Shown here in pieces: positions 1-6,890 of a stretch of 34,444 bases of DNA. Position 1 is the first letter of the stretch; every line of letters begins with the position of its first letter. A program made the translations under genes and the position numbers. Source of the stretch: Streptosporangium minutum (GTDB taxonomy: Bacteria > Actinomycetota > Actinomycetes > Streptosporangiales > Streptosporangiaceae); the NCBI RefSeq assembly GCF_002149035.1, contig NZ_NGFP01000077.1:1-34444 (forward strand), written 5' to 3'. The notes beneath the pieces were generated by a model, which saw only the letters and a program-made list of their open reading frames with translations, had not been told where the DNA came from and made no database searches.

Positions 1-25
1 TCCAGGGGGTGGGGGAGGGAGGAGG

Positions 26-766
26 TCAGGAGCGGCGCGCCGGTATTTCCAGGACCGTGCGGAGCTGGTAGCGGTCGGCGCGGTAGGTGGAGACCCCGAG
101 TTCGGCGCAGACGCCTCCGGCGAAGGAGCGTCGCTGGAGCAGCAGGACGGCTCCGCCGCGCGGCAGCTTCAGCAGGTCGGCGTCCCCGGGGTCGGCTATG
201 CCGCCGTCGATGGTGAGCTCGCCCGCGTCGAGCACCAGGCCGTAGCGGGTCTCGAGCAGCGCGTAGAGGGAGCGGCCCGTCAGGTCGTGGGTGTCGAGGT
301 CGGGCGCGAGGGAGACCGGGATGTGGGCCCGCTCGATGCACATGGGCTCGTCGGCCGCGGTGCGCAGCCGCTCGATGAAGTGCACCTCGTCCCCCGGCTG
401 GATGCCGAGCTCCCTGGCGAGGTGCGCGCTGGCTCTGACCACCCGGCGGTCCAGGTCGCGGGAGCCGGGTTCCATGCCCCGGGCGCGCATCTCGTCGCTG
501 AAGGAGGTCAGCCGGAGGGCCATCTCGATCTTGGGGCGGGCCACGAAGGTGCCCTTGCCCGCGACGCGCTGCAGCCTGCCCTCGGAGACCAGGTGGTCGA
601 CGGCCTGCCGCACGGTCATCCGGGACAGCCCGAAGCGCTGGCAGAGCTCGCGCTCGGATGGGATCGCCATGCCGATCGCCAGCTCGTTGTTCTCGATGAG
701 GTCGAGGAGGATCTCCCGGAGCTGGAAGTATTTCGGTATCGGGCTGTCCGGGTCGATCTGAGCCAT
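26..766 (-). CDS. GntR/HutC-family regulator, DasR/NagR-like
   Basis: Transcriptional regulator of 246 aa. An N-terminal winged helix-turn-helix (about residues 10-80) carries the typical FGLSRMTVRQAVDHL and GKGTFVARPK stretches. A UTRA effector domain follows (about 95-240), the fold that in this family binds sugar phosphates such as GlcN-6-P. The start is the ATG at 764-766, behind a purine-rich GGGGGGAGG Shine-Dalgarno. It diverges from an amino-sugar isomerase gene, with a perfect DasR-type palindrome between them. This supports a role as local repressor of the GlcNAc/PTS genes and probably of itself. The N-terminus differs from the Streptomyces DasR I remember, so it may be a DasR paralogue or NagR rather than the one-to-one orthologue. 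Family assignment is firm; the ligand is inference. Confidence 0.93.
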   Translation of the reverse strand: MAQIDPDSPIPKYFQLREILLDLIENNELAIGMAIPSERELCQRFGLSRMTVRQAVDHLVSEGRLQRVAGKGTFVARPKIEMALRLTSFSDEMRARGMEPGSRDLDRRVVRASAHLARELGIQPGDEVHFIERLRTAADEPMCIERAHIPVSLAPDLDTHDLTGRSLYALLETRYGLVLDAGELTIDGGIADPGDADLLKLPRGGAVLLLQRRSFAGGVCAELGVSTYRADRYQLRTVLEIPARRS

Positions 767-817
767 GGGATCCTCCCCCCCTCGATCTGAGATGTGGTGA
801 TGAGTTATGGTTCGTAC

Positions 818-839
818 TGGTCTAGTCCGGACTAGACCA
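818..839. promoter_or_regulatory. DasR-type (dre-like) operator, expanded palindrome
   Basis: A perfect 22-bp palindrome lies between the divergent GntR and SIS genes. Its outer arms are TGGTCT and AGACCA, the two halves of the known dre core TGGTCTAGACCA. Here they are separated by a 10-bp inner palindrome, AGTCCGGACT. The extra distance is about one helical turn, so both half-sites stay on the same face of the DNA. The position, about 50 bp upstream of the regulator start and 90 bp upstream of the SIS start, suits control of both genes. Binding by the adjacent GntR protein is inference. Confidence 0.75.
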
Positions 840-927
840 CAGGCCGGAAAAGGGTGTCAACGTACGGACCGGCGACGGATCGATAACGGCCCGATCTCGC
901 CGGCCCGAACCGAAGGATGAGCGCTAG

Positions 928-1962
928 ATGACGACCAAGATGCGCAGCGAGATCGCCGAGCAGCCCGCTGCGTTGCGAGCCACGCTGGACGCCCTCCTCC
1001 CCAGGGTCGGGGAGGTGCGGAAGCTCGCGGGACAGACCCGTCAGCTGCTGTTCATCGCCCGTGGCACCTCCGACAATGCCGCAGTCTACGGCCGTTACCT
1101 GGCGGAAGCGCACACGGGCCGCCTGTCCACCCTCGCCGCGCCCTCGATCGCCACCACCTACAAGCGCAAGCTGGACCTCGACGGCGTCCTGGCCGTCGCG
1201 CTCTCCCAGTCCGGCCGGACCGAGGAGATCGTCGAGACCCTCGCCTGGGCGAAGGACTGCGGCGCCAGTACGGTGGCCATCACCAACGGCGGCGAGCAGA
1301 GCCCCCTGGCTCAGGCCGCCGACCTCGCGCTGTGCACGCTCGCGGGCGAGGAGAAGGCCGTCCCGGCCACCAAGACCTACACCACCCAGCTCGCCGCGCT
1401 GGCCGTGCTCGGCCTCGGCCTGGGCGCCGACGTCGACGCCGCCGACCTGCAGCGGGTGCCGGACGCGGTGGAGAAGCTGATCGCGGAGCCCGGCGACCTG
1501 GAGCAGATCGTCGAGGGCCTGGCCGACAAGCCCGGCGTCGTGGTCTCCGGCCGGGGCCTGGCCTTCTCCACCGCGCTTGAGCTGGCGCTCAAGCTCAAGG
1601 AGGCGTGCTACCTGCACGCCATGGGCCTGTCCTACGCCGACCTGCTGCACGGCCCGATCGCCGTGGTCGACGAGGACACCCCGGCCATCCTGGTCGCGGC
1701 CGGCGTGGGGCCGACCCTGGCCGGCACCGTGGCGCTCGCCGAGCGGGTCACCGGCGCCGGGGCCTCGGCCTTCACCGTCGGTGGCGGCACCGCGCTCTCC
1801 TCGGTCGCCACCGCCGCGCTGAACGGCCCCGACCTCCCCGAATGGGTCGCCCCGCTCGGCCTCATCGTCCCCGGGCAGCTGCTGACCGAGGCCCTCGCGC
1901 GCAGGCTGGGGATCGACCCCGACGCGCCCCGCGGTCTCAACAAGGTGACCCAGACCGACTGA
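928..1962 (+). CDS. SIS-domain aminosugar-phosphate isomerase/deaminase (GlmS C-terminal-like, NagB-II type)
   Basis: 344 aa made of two SIS domains, equivalent to the isomerase half of GlmS without the glutaminase domain. Visible motifs are ARGTSDNAAVYGRYLAE (about 44-60), the phosphosugar loop LSQSGRTEEIVE (92-103), GEEKAVPATKTY (140-151) and ALELALKLKEACYLHA (216-231) with a candidate catalytic Glu218, then LLHGPIAVV with His241. GlmS-type proteins lacking the glutaminase domain commonly act as GlcN-6-P deaminases, giving Fru-6-P and ammonia. That fits the neighbouring GlcNAc PTS genes and regulator. Start ATG at 928 follows a GAAGGA Shine-Dalgarno. No separate nagA deacetylase is present in the window. 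The exact substrate (GlcN-6-P or another amino-sugar phosphate) is not proven by sequence. Confidence 0.88.
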   Translation: MTTKMRSEIAEQPAALRATLDALLPRVGEVRKLAGQTRQLLFIARGTSDNAAVYGRYLAEAHTGRLSTLAAPSIATTYKRKLDLDGVLAVALSQSGRTEEIVETLAWAKDCGASTVAITNGGEQSPLAQAADLALCTLAGEEKAVPATKTYTTQLAALAVLGLGLGADVDAADLQRVPDAVEKLIAEPGDLEQIVEGLADKPGVVVSGRGLAFSTALELALKLKEACYLHAMGLSYADLLHGPIAVVDEDTPAILVAAGVGPTLAGTVALAERVTGAGASAFTVGGGTALSSVATAALNGPDLPEWVAPLGLIVPGQLLTEALARRLGIDPDAPRGLNKVTQTD

Positions 1963-2014
1963 TCCCCCGGCGTCGTTTAGCCTGGTCAAAGACCGATGAC
2001 GACTGGAGGGCGAC

Positions 2015-2251
2015 ATGGCGGCCAACGCCGACGCGATCATCGCGGGGCTCGGTGGCGTGGACAACATCATTGAGATCGAACCGTGCATCACCCGGCTCCG
2101 TACCGAGGTGCGCGACGCCTCCAAAGTCGATCAGGCGGCTCTCAAGGCGGCCGGAGCGCACGGGGTGATGGCCGCGGGCAACATCGTCCAGGTGGTCGTG
2201 GGCCCGGAGGCGGACACGATCGCCAGCGACATCGAGGACATCATCGGCTGA
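2015..2251 (+). CDS. PTS EIIB component, glucose/GlcNAc family
   Basis: A free-standing 78-aa EIIB domain. The phosphocysteine motif IEPCITRLRTEV contains Cys24, and the protein continues with the family pattern AHGVMAAGNIVQVVVGPEADTIA. EIIB takes phosphate from EIIA and passes it to the sugar during import through EIIC. In Streptomyces-type actinomycetes a single-domain EIIB (NagF) pairs with GlcNAc permeases, so GlcNAc is the likely sugar. Start ATG 2015 follows GGAGGG at 2005-2010. The gene lies 52 bp after the SIS gene and is probably in the same transcript. The EIIC partner is not in the window and must be encoded elsewhere. Confidence 0.92.
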   Translation: MAANADAIIAGLGGVDNIIEIEPCITRLRTEVRDASKVDQAALKAAGAHGVMAAGNIVQVVVGPEADTIASDIEDIIG

Positions 2252-2263
2252 GAGGCCGGGGCC

Positions 2264-2287
2264 GTCCCCGCCCACGCGGGCGGGGAC
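2264..2287 (+). terminator. Intercistronic GC hairpin between EIIB and EIIA
   Basis: The arms GTCCCCGCCC and GGGCGGGGAC form a perfect 10-bp stem closed by the tetraloop ACGC. It ends 16 nt before the EIIA start codon. There is no T-tract, as is common for actinobacterial terminators. It could be a partial terminator or attenuator, or an mRNA-processing or stability element that makes EIIA levels differ from EIIB levels. Confidence 0.55.
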
Positions 2288-2303
2288 ATGCCGAGGGGGT
2301 GTG

Positions 2304-2750
2304 ATGACCACAGTTCTGGCCCCGGTCGCGGGGGCGGCCGTGGGCCTGAGGGCAGTACCCGACCCGGTGTTCTCCGAGGGCCTGGTCGGGCCAGGAGCGG
2401 CCATCGAGCCCGCCAGGGAGCCCGGTGAGGCCGTCTCCCCCATCACAGGTAAGATCGTCAAGCTGCACCCGCACGCGTTCGTCGTCGTCGGCGACGACGG
2501 CCGGGGAGTCCTGGTCCATCTGGGCATCGACACCGTGCAGCTCAGAGGCGAGGGATTCCGACTGCTGGTGTCCGAGGGGGACCGGGTGAGCGCGGGGCAG
2601 CCCGTGGTGGTGTGGAACCCGCTGGAGATCGAGGAGGGCGGGCGTTCCCCCGTCTGCCCCGTCGTCGCGCTGGACGCGGCCGAGGGATCCGTCACCACAC
2701 TCGCCCAGGGCGCCGTCCGCGCGGGAGACGACCTCTTCCTGTGGGCATGA
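2304..2750 (+). CDS. crr: PTS EIIA component, glucose type (EIIA-Glc/Crr)
   Basis: 148 aa, one EIIA-Glc domain. The two active-site histidines sit 15 residues apart as in E. coli Crr. His57 is in KLHPHAFVVV and the phosphorylated His72 is in GVLVHLGIDTVQLRGEGF. Downstream are SEGDRVSAGQPVVVWNP and the conserved PVVALD near the C-terminus. It carries phosphate from HPr to EIIB and may also have regulatory partners. I chose ATG 2304 because GAGGGGG at 2293-2299 gives sensible spacing; the adjacent in-frame GTG at 2301 is too close. It sits 52 bp after EIIB across a strong hairpin and upstream of a HAD phosphatase, ptsH and ptsI. Confidence 0.93.
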   Translation: MTTVLAPVAGAAVGLRAVPDPVFSEGLVGPGAAIEPAREPGEAVSPITGKIVKLHPHAFVVVGDDGRGVLVHLGIDTVQLRGEGFRLLVSEGDRVSAGQPVVVWNPLEIEEGGRSPVCPVVALDAAEGSVTTLAQGAVRAGDDLFLWA

Positions 2751-2841
2751 GGCCCCGGGGTCCGTGGGTACGGAAGTCCGGGCGGCGGCCGGCCGCGGAG
2801 CGCGATCCACGAGGATGACGGACCTGGAGGCGAGGACGACC

Positions 2842-3480
2842 ATGAAGGCTGCGCTGTTCGACCTGGACGGCACGCTGATCGACAGTGAGCGCCGGAGCCT
2901 GGCGATGTGGGCGATGCTGCTCGACAGACACGGGGTCGGCCACGACGAGGTCGTGCTGCGCGGCTTCATGGGACGGCGCGGGCGCGACGTCCTGGCCGAG
3001 AGGGCCCACCTCTTTCCCGGCCGGCGGATCGACGACCTGATCAGCGAGGTCATGTCCTTCAACGACCATCCCGGCCTGCCCGCCGTCGCGCCGGTGCCCG
3101 GCGCCGCCGACCTGGTCCGCAGGGTCTCGGCGTACGGCTCGTCGATCGCCGTCGTCACCTCCGCCTCCCTGGACTGGGCGGAGGCGCGGCTCGCGGAGAC
3201 CGGGATACGCGACCTGGTGCTCACCGTCGTGTCGGCCCAGGACGTGGTCGTGGGAAAGCCGGACCCGGAGGGGTTCCTGCTGGCCGCCCGGCGGCTCTCC
3301 GTCGATCCGGCGCACTGCGTCGCCTTCGAGGACTCGATCGCCGGGATTGCGGCGGCCAAGGCGGCGGGTATGAGATGTGTGGGCATAGCGACGACCCACG
3401 CGGGCACGGAGCTCACCGCGGCGGATCTCGTGGTCGCCGATCTGACGGGGGTCCAATGGCCTCCGCCGACCGATCAGTGA
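2842..3480 (+). CDS. HAD-superfamily phosphatase, beta-phosphoglucomutase-like subfamily
   Basis: 212 aa from ATG 2842 (GAGG at 2832-2835 precedes it; an in-frame ATG at 2815 is possible but poorly spaced). All four HAD motifs are visible. Motif I is AALFDLDGTLIDSE with both aspartates, motif II VVTSASLDWAEARL, motif III VVVGKPDPEGFLLAARRL, and motif IV VAFEDSIAGIAAAKAAGM. A helical cap follows motif I. The order looks like the GS/CbbY/YniC-type sugar-phosphate phosphatases and phosphomutases. Its place inside a PTS/amino-sugar operon suggests removal of phosphate from an accumulating sugar phosphate, either overflow relief or a detoxifying housekeeper. The substrate cannot be read from the sequence. 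Confidence 0.88.
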   Translation: MKAALFDLDGTLIDSERRSLAMWAMLLDRHGVGHDEVVLRGFMGRRGRDVLAERAHLFPGRRIDDLISEVMSFNDHPGLPAVAPVPGAADLVRRVSAYGSSIAVVTSASLDWAEARLAETGIRDLVLTVVSAQDVVVGKPDPEGFLLAARRLSVDPAHCVAFEDSIAGIAAAKAAGMRCVGIATTHAGTELTAADLVVADLTGVQWPPPTDQ

Positions 3481-3504
3481 GCCGGGCGGTCTAGACCGCC
3501 CGGC
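3481..3504. promoter_or_regulatory. DasR-type (dre) operator upstream of ptsH
   Basis: A perfect 24-bp palindrome begins at the base after the stop codon of the HAD gene. Its centre GGTCTAGACC is the core of the DasR-responsive element; the flanks GCCGGGC and GCCCGGC extend the symmetry. It lies 22 bp before the ptsH start codon, so a bound repressor could block an internal promoter or elongation into ptsHI. The same sequence can also fold as a 10-bp-stem RNA hairpin, so a terminator role is an alternative. Direct dre control of ptsH is known in Streptomyces; its operation here is inference. Confidence 0.78.
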
Positions 3505-3525
3505 CGACTCTTGCAGGAGGAGCAC

Positions 3526-3783
3526 GTGGCCGAGCGCCAAGTCACCGTCGAGTCCGAGGTCGGCCTGCACGCCCGTCCCGCGGCGACGTTCGTGCAGACC
3601 GCGGCGAAGGCCCCGCTGGACGTCACCGTCGCCAAGGGGGGCGGGCAGCCGGTGAACGCCAAGAGCATCCTCGCGGTCCTGTCGCTCGACGTCCGGAAGG
3701 GCGACACGGTGGTGATCAAGGCCGAGGGCGAGGGCGCCGACGAGATCCTGGACCAGCTCGCCCTCATCGCCTCAGCACCATGA
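3526..3783 (+). CDS. ptsH: Phosphocarrier protein HPr
   Basis: 85-aa HPr. Starting at GTG 3526, the phosphorylatable histidine in EVGLHARPAATF falls exactly at His15, the canonical position, and AGGAGG at 3515-3520 is well spaced. An in-frame TTG at 3511 would place the Shine-Dalgarno inside the gene and is rejected. The regulatory-serine region NAKSILAVLSLDV is kept with Ser47, but no HPr kinase is seen nearby. HPr takes phosphate from Enzyme I and gives it to the EIIA proteins. Its stop codon overlaps the ptsI start in an ATGA arrangement, so the two are translationally coupled. A dre-type palindrome precedes the gene. Confidence 0.96.
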   Translation: MAERQVTVESEVGLHARPAATFVQTAAKAPLDVTVAKGGGQPVNAKSILAVLSLDVRKGDTVVIKAEGEGADEILDQLALIASAP

Positions 3784-5462
3784 CTACGCTCACGGGGGTG
3801 GGCGTGAGTCCGGGCGTCGGCTTCGGGCCCGGTTACGTTCTCGCGTACGAGACGCCGGTGCCGGCGCCCGGCGCCCGCCACGGCGGGGACGCCGGGGCGG
3901 AGCGGGACAGGGCCACGCGGGCGCTGGAGCAGGTCGCCGCCGACCTGGAGGAGCGGGGTGTCCGGGCGGGCGGCGAGGCTCAGGACATCCTGGGCGCCCA
4001 GGCGCTGATGGCCCGTGACCCCGGCCTCGCCGCCGGGGTGGCCGGCCTGATCGACGCGGGCAAGAGCGCGGCCCGCGCGGTCTACGAGGCATTCGGCGGG
4101 TACCGCGAGATGCTCGTCGACGCCGGGGGATACCTGGGTGAGCGCGCCGCCGACCTGGACGACGTCAGGGACCGCGCCATCGCGGTGATCGAGGGCCTGC
4201 CGGTGCCCGGCCTGCCCTCCCGCGCGGCGCGGCCGTACGTCCTCATCGCCCGTGACCTGGCGCCCGCCGACACCGCGCTGCTCTCCCGTGACGTGGTGGC
4301 CGCCTTCGTCACCGAGCAGGGCGGGCCGACCAGTCACACCGCGATCCTCGCCCGCGCGATGGGGGTGCCGGCCGTCGTCGCCTGTCCGGGGGCCACCTCG
4401 ATCGCGCCGGGCACGCCGGTGCTGGTGGACGGGGTCTCCGGTCTCGTACGGCCCGCGCCCTCGGAGGAGGAGGTGGCCACGGCGAGGAACGCCGCCTCCG
4501 CCAGGGACGCCGTGCTCGCCGCCGCCACCGGGCCCGGGATGACCGCCGACGGCCACGCCGTGCCGCTGCTGGCCAACATCGGCGGGCCGCGTGACGTGGA
4601 CGGCGCCCTGGAGCACGGGGCGGAGGGCGTCGGGCTCTACCGGACGGAGTTCCTCTTCCTGGACCGGACGACGGCGCCGTCGGGGGAGGAGCAGGAGGCC
4701 GCCTACCTGGAGGTGCTGGACGCCTTCCCGGGCGGCCGGGTGGTCGTGCGGACGCTCGACGCGGGGGCGGACAAGCCGCTCGCCTTCCTGCCCCCGCAGG
4801 GGGAGGAGCCGAACCCGGCGCTGGGGCAGCGCGGGCTGCGGCTTCTCCGGGCGCATCCGGAGATCCTGAGCACGCAGCTGGCCGCCCTGGCCAGAGCCGC
4901 CGCCCGCTCCTCGGCCAAGCTCCAGGTGATGGCCCCGATGGTGGCCACCGCCGAGGAGACCGCCTGGTACGTGGCGACCTGCAAGGAGGCGGGGCTGCCG
5001 TCCGCAGGCGTGATGATCGAGATCCCGGCGGCCGCCCTGCGCGCCGCAGACCTGGCCGAGGAGGCGGACTTCTTCTCGCTGGGCACCAACGACCTGGCCC
5101 AGTACGCCTTCGCCGCCGACCGGCAGGTGGGCGCGCTGACCGCGCTGCAGGACGCCTGGCAGCCCGCGCTGCTCGACCTGGTCGCCCTGGCCGTGGCCGG
5201 GGCCGTCGAGCACGGCAAGACGTGCGGGGTGTGCGGGGAGGCCGCCGGCGACCCGGTCCTGGCCTGCGTGCTGACCGGGCTCGGCGTCACCTCGCTGTCG
5301 ATGGCCCCTCCGGCGCTGCCCGCCGTACGGGCCGCGCTGTCGCGGCACACCCGCGAGCAGTGCCTTCTCGCCGCGCGGGCCGCCATGGCCGGGACCTCCC
5401 CGCAGGAGGCGCGTGCCGCGGCCCGCTCCCACCTGCCAGGGCTGGCCGGACTGGCCCTGTGA
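3780..5462 (+). CDS. ptsI: PTS Enzyme I (phosphoenolpyruvate-protein phosphotransferase)
   Basis: 560 aa, near normal length for Enzyme I. It autophosphorylates with PEP and donates to HPr. Visible landmarks are the N-terminal VGVSPGVGFGPGYV, the phosphohistidine loop EQGGPTSHTAILARAMG with His186, the PEP-binding GLYRTEFLFLDR (about 284-295), FFSLGTNDLAQYAFAADR, and the active-site cysteine segment CGVCGEAAGDP with Cys485. The start ATG at 3780 overlaps the ptsH TGA by four bases. The N-terminal HPr-binding helical domain is Ala/Gly-rich but complete, and no frameshift is seen. Together with HPr it supplies all PTS permeases of the cell, not only the local EIIA/EIIB. Confidence 0.96.
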   Translation: MTTLTGVGVSPGVGFGPGYVLAYETPVPAPGARHGGDAGAERDRATRALEQVAADLEERGVRAGGEAQDILGAQALMARDPGLAAGVAGLIDAGKSAARAVYEAFGGYREMLVDAGGYLGERAADLDDVRDRAIAVIEGLPVPGLPSRAARPYVLIARDLAPADTALLSRDVVAAFVTEQGGPTSHTAILARAMGVPAVVACPGATSIAPGTPVLVDGVSGLVRPAPSEEEVATARNAASARDAVLAAATGPGMTADGHAVPLLANIGGPRDVDGALEHGAEGVGLYRTEFLFLDRTTAPSGEEQEAAYLEVLDAFPGGRVVVRTLDAGADKPLAFLPPQGEEPNPALGQRGLRLLRAHPEILSTQLAALARAAARSSAKLQVMAPMVATAEETAWYVATCKEAGLPSAGVMIEIPAAALRAADLAEEADFFSLGTNDLAQYAFAADRQVGALTALQDAWQPALLDLVALAVAGAVEHGKTCGVCGEAAGDPVLACVLTGLGVTSLSMAPPALPAVRAALSRHTREQCLLAARAAMAGTSPQEARAAARSHLPGLAGLAL

Positions 5463-5470
5463 GCCGATGA

Positions 5471-5486
5471 AGTGGTCAGGTCCGGC
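5471..5486. promoter_or_regulatory. Degenerate dre-like half-site before the GH3 gene
   Basis: AGTGGTCAGGTCCGGC matches the dre consensus AGTGGTCTAGACCACT at 10 of 16 positions. The left half AGTGGTC is intact and the right half is poor. It lies 34 bp before the start codon of the beta-N-acetylhexosaminidase gene, where a DasR-type site would be expected. It is weak evidence alone; the two perfect palindromes in the same locus make it more plausible. Confidence 0.3.
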
Positions 5487-5520
5487 GCCTCAGGTCGCCG
5501 GCGCGGATAGCGTGGGACCC

Positions 5521-6852
5521 ATGGTTCGGTGCATTCGTACGACTGGTCTGGCAGTGATCGTGACTATGGTGGCCGGATGTGCCGGCACGGGAGCGGGGGC
5601 GGCCTCGCCCGCCCGGCCGGCCGCGGGGCAGGCCGGCGACACGGCCACGAGCGCCGCCCCCGCGCCGTCCGAGACGTCCGCGGCGTCCGCGACCCCGGGA
5701 GCCTCCAAGGTCGAGGCCGTGCTCGCGCGGATGAGCGTGGAGGACAAGGTCGGGCAGCTCTTCATGCCGGTGCTGTACGGCCCGGCGGCGAACACGGTGT
5801 CGGGGGAGAACCAGGCGCGGTTCGGGGTCGGCACCCCGGCCAAGGCGGTCGCCAGATACCGGCCGGGCGGGGTGATCCTGTTCCCCTGGGCGGACAACGT
5901 CAAGAACGTCCGGCAGGTCGTGGCGCTGACCAACGGGCTGCAGAAGGCGTCGCCGGAGATCCCGCTGCTGGTCGGCGCCGACCAGGAGAACGGCAGGGTC
6001 TCCCGGATGGCCCCGCTGGTCACCCCGATGCCCGGCGCCTCCGTCATCGGCTCGACCGGAGATCCCTCACTGGCCCGCAGGGCGGCCAAGGTCACGGGCA
6101 CCGAGCTGCGCGCCCTGGGCATCAACCTCGACTTCGCCCCGGTCGCCGACGTGAACATCAACCCGCGCAACCCGGTGATCGGCCCCCGCGCCTACGGTTC
6201 GGACCCGAAGAAGGTAGCGCCGATGGTCGCCGCCGCGGTCCAGGGCTTCCACGACGCCGGGATCGCCAGTACGGCCAAGCACTTCCCCGGCCACGGCGAC
6301 ACCAACGTGGACAGCCACTCCGGACTGCCGGTGATCCAGCACTCCCTGTCCCAGTGGAACAAGCTGGACGCGCCTCCCTTCGCCGCGGCCATCGGCAAGA
6401 ACATCGACGCGATCATGAGCGCCCACGTGGTCATGCCCAAGCTCGACCCGTCCGGTGACCCCGCCACGCTCTCCAAGCCGATCCTGACCGGGCTGCTCCG
6501 CGAGAAGCTCGGCTTCGACGGGGTCGTCTCGACGGACGCGCTGGACATGGCGGGGGTGCGCAAGAAGTACGGGGACGGGCAGGTGGCCGTACGGGCCGTC
6601 CAGGCCGGGGTGGACCTGCTGCTGATGCCGCCGGACTTCCCCAAGGCCTACGAGGCGGTGCTGGCCGCGGTGAAGTCCGGGAAGATCTCCACCGCGCGGC
6701 TCGACCAGTCCGTCCGGCGGCTGCTGAAGCTGAAGGCCGCGCGGGGCCTGCTGGACAGGGCGCCGGTCGCCGACCCGGCCGAGGCCGAGCGGGTGCTGCG
6801 CTCGGCCGAGCACCGCAAGGTCGCCCAGCTCATCAACGAGCGGGCCCGCTGA
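5521..6852 (+). CDS. Secreted lipoprotein GH3 beta-N-acetylhexosaminidase (NagZ-type catalytic motif)
   Basis: 443 aa. The N-terminus MVRCIRTTGLAVIVTMVAGC is a lipoprotein signal peptide with lipobox VAGC and lipidation at Cys20. A Ser/Ala/Pro-rich linker follows (about 21-65). The GH3 barrel includes QENGRVSRM, the diagnostic KHFPGHGDTNVDSHSG (253 onward) with the Asp264/His266 dyad typical of NagZ-like N-acetylglucosaminidases rather than beta-glucosidases, and GVVSTDALDM with probable nucleophile Asp339. It should release GlcNAc from chitooligosaccharides or peptidoglycan fragments at the outer membrane face. This supplies substrate for the PTS genes 60 bp upstream. ATG 5521 is chosen because it alone gives a proper signal peptide. 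Its downstream neighbour is convergent. Confidence 0.92.
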   Translation: MVRCIRTTGLAVIVTMVAGCAGTGAGAASPARPAAGQAGDTATSAAPAPSETSAASATPGASKVEAVLARMSVEDKVGQLFMPVLYGPAANTVSGENQARFGVGTPAKAVARYRPGGVILFPWADNVKNVRQVVALTNGLQKASPEIPLLVGADQENGRVSRMAPLVTPMPGASVIGSTGDPSLARRAAKVTGTELRALGINLDFAPVADVNINPRNPVIGPRAYGSDPKKVAPMVAAAVQGFHDAGIASTAKHFPGHGDTNVDSHSGLPVIQHSLSQWNKLDAPPFAAAIGKNIDAIMSAHVVMPKLDPSGDPATLSKPILTGLLREKLGFDGVVSTDALDMAGVRKKYGDGQVAVRAVQAGVDLLLMPPDFPKAYEAVLAAVKSGKISTARLDQSVRRLLKLKAARGLLDRAPVADPAEAERVLRSAEHRKVAQLINERAR

Positions 6853-6860
6853 CCGCGGGC
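6844..6860. terminator. Hairpin at the end of the GH3 gene
   Basis: GCCCGC and GCGGGC form a perfect 6-bp stem around the loop TGACC. It spans the stop codon of the GH3 gene, with further G/C-rich complementarity up to 6883. The convergent P-type ATPase gene ends 31 bp later, where GTTCAGTGAAC (6889-6899) is another small inverted repeat. A bidirectional terminator is likely here, but there is no U-tract to confirm it. Confidence 0.4.
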
Positions 6861-6890
6861 CGGTGTTCCCCCCGCTCGCGGGCCTGCCGT

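Noticed and set aside
1983-1995. A dre-like sequence TGGTCAAAGACCG before the EIIB gene
   Set aside because: The two halves TGGTC and GACC are spaced one base too far and the outer base is wrong. It is too weak beside the perfect palindromes nearby.
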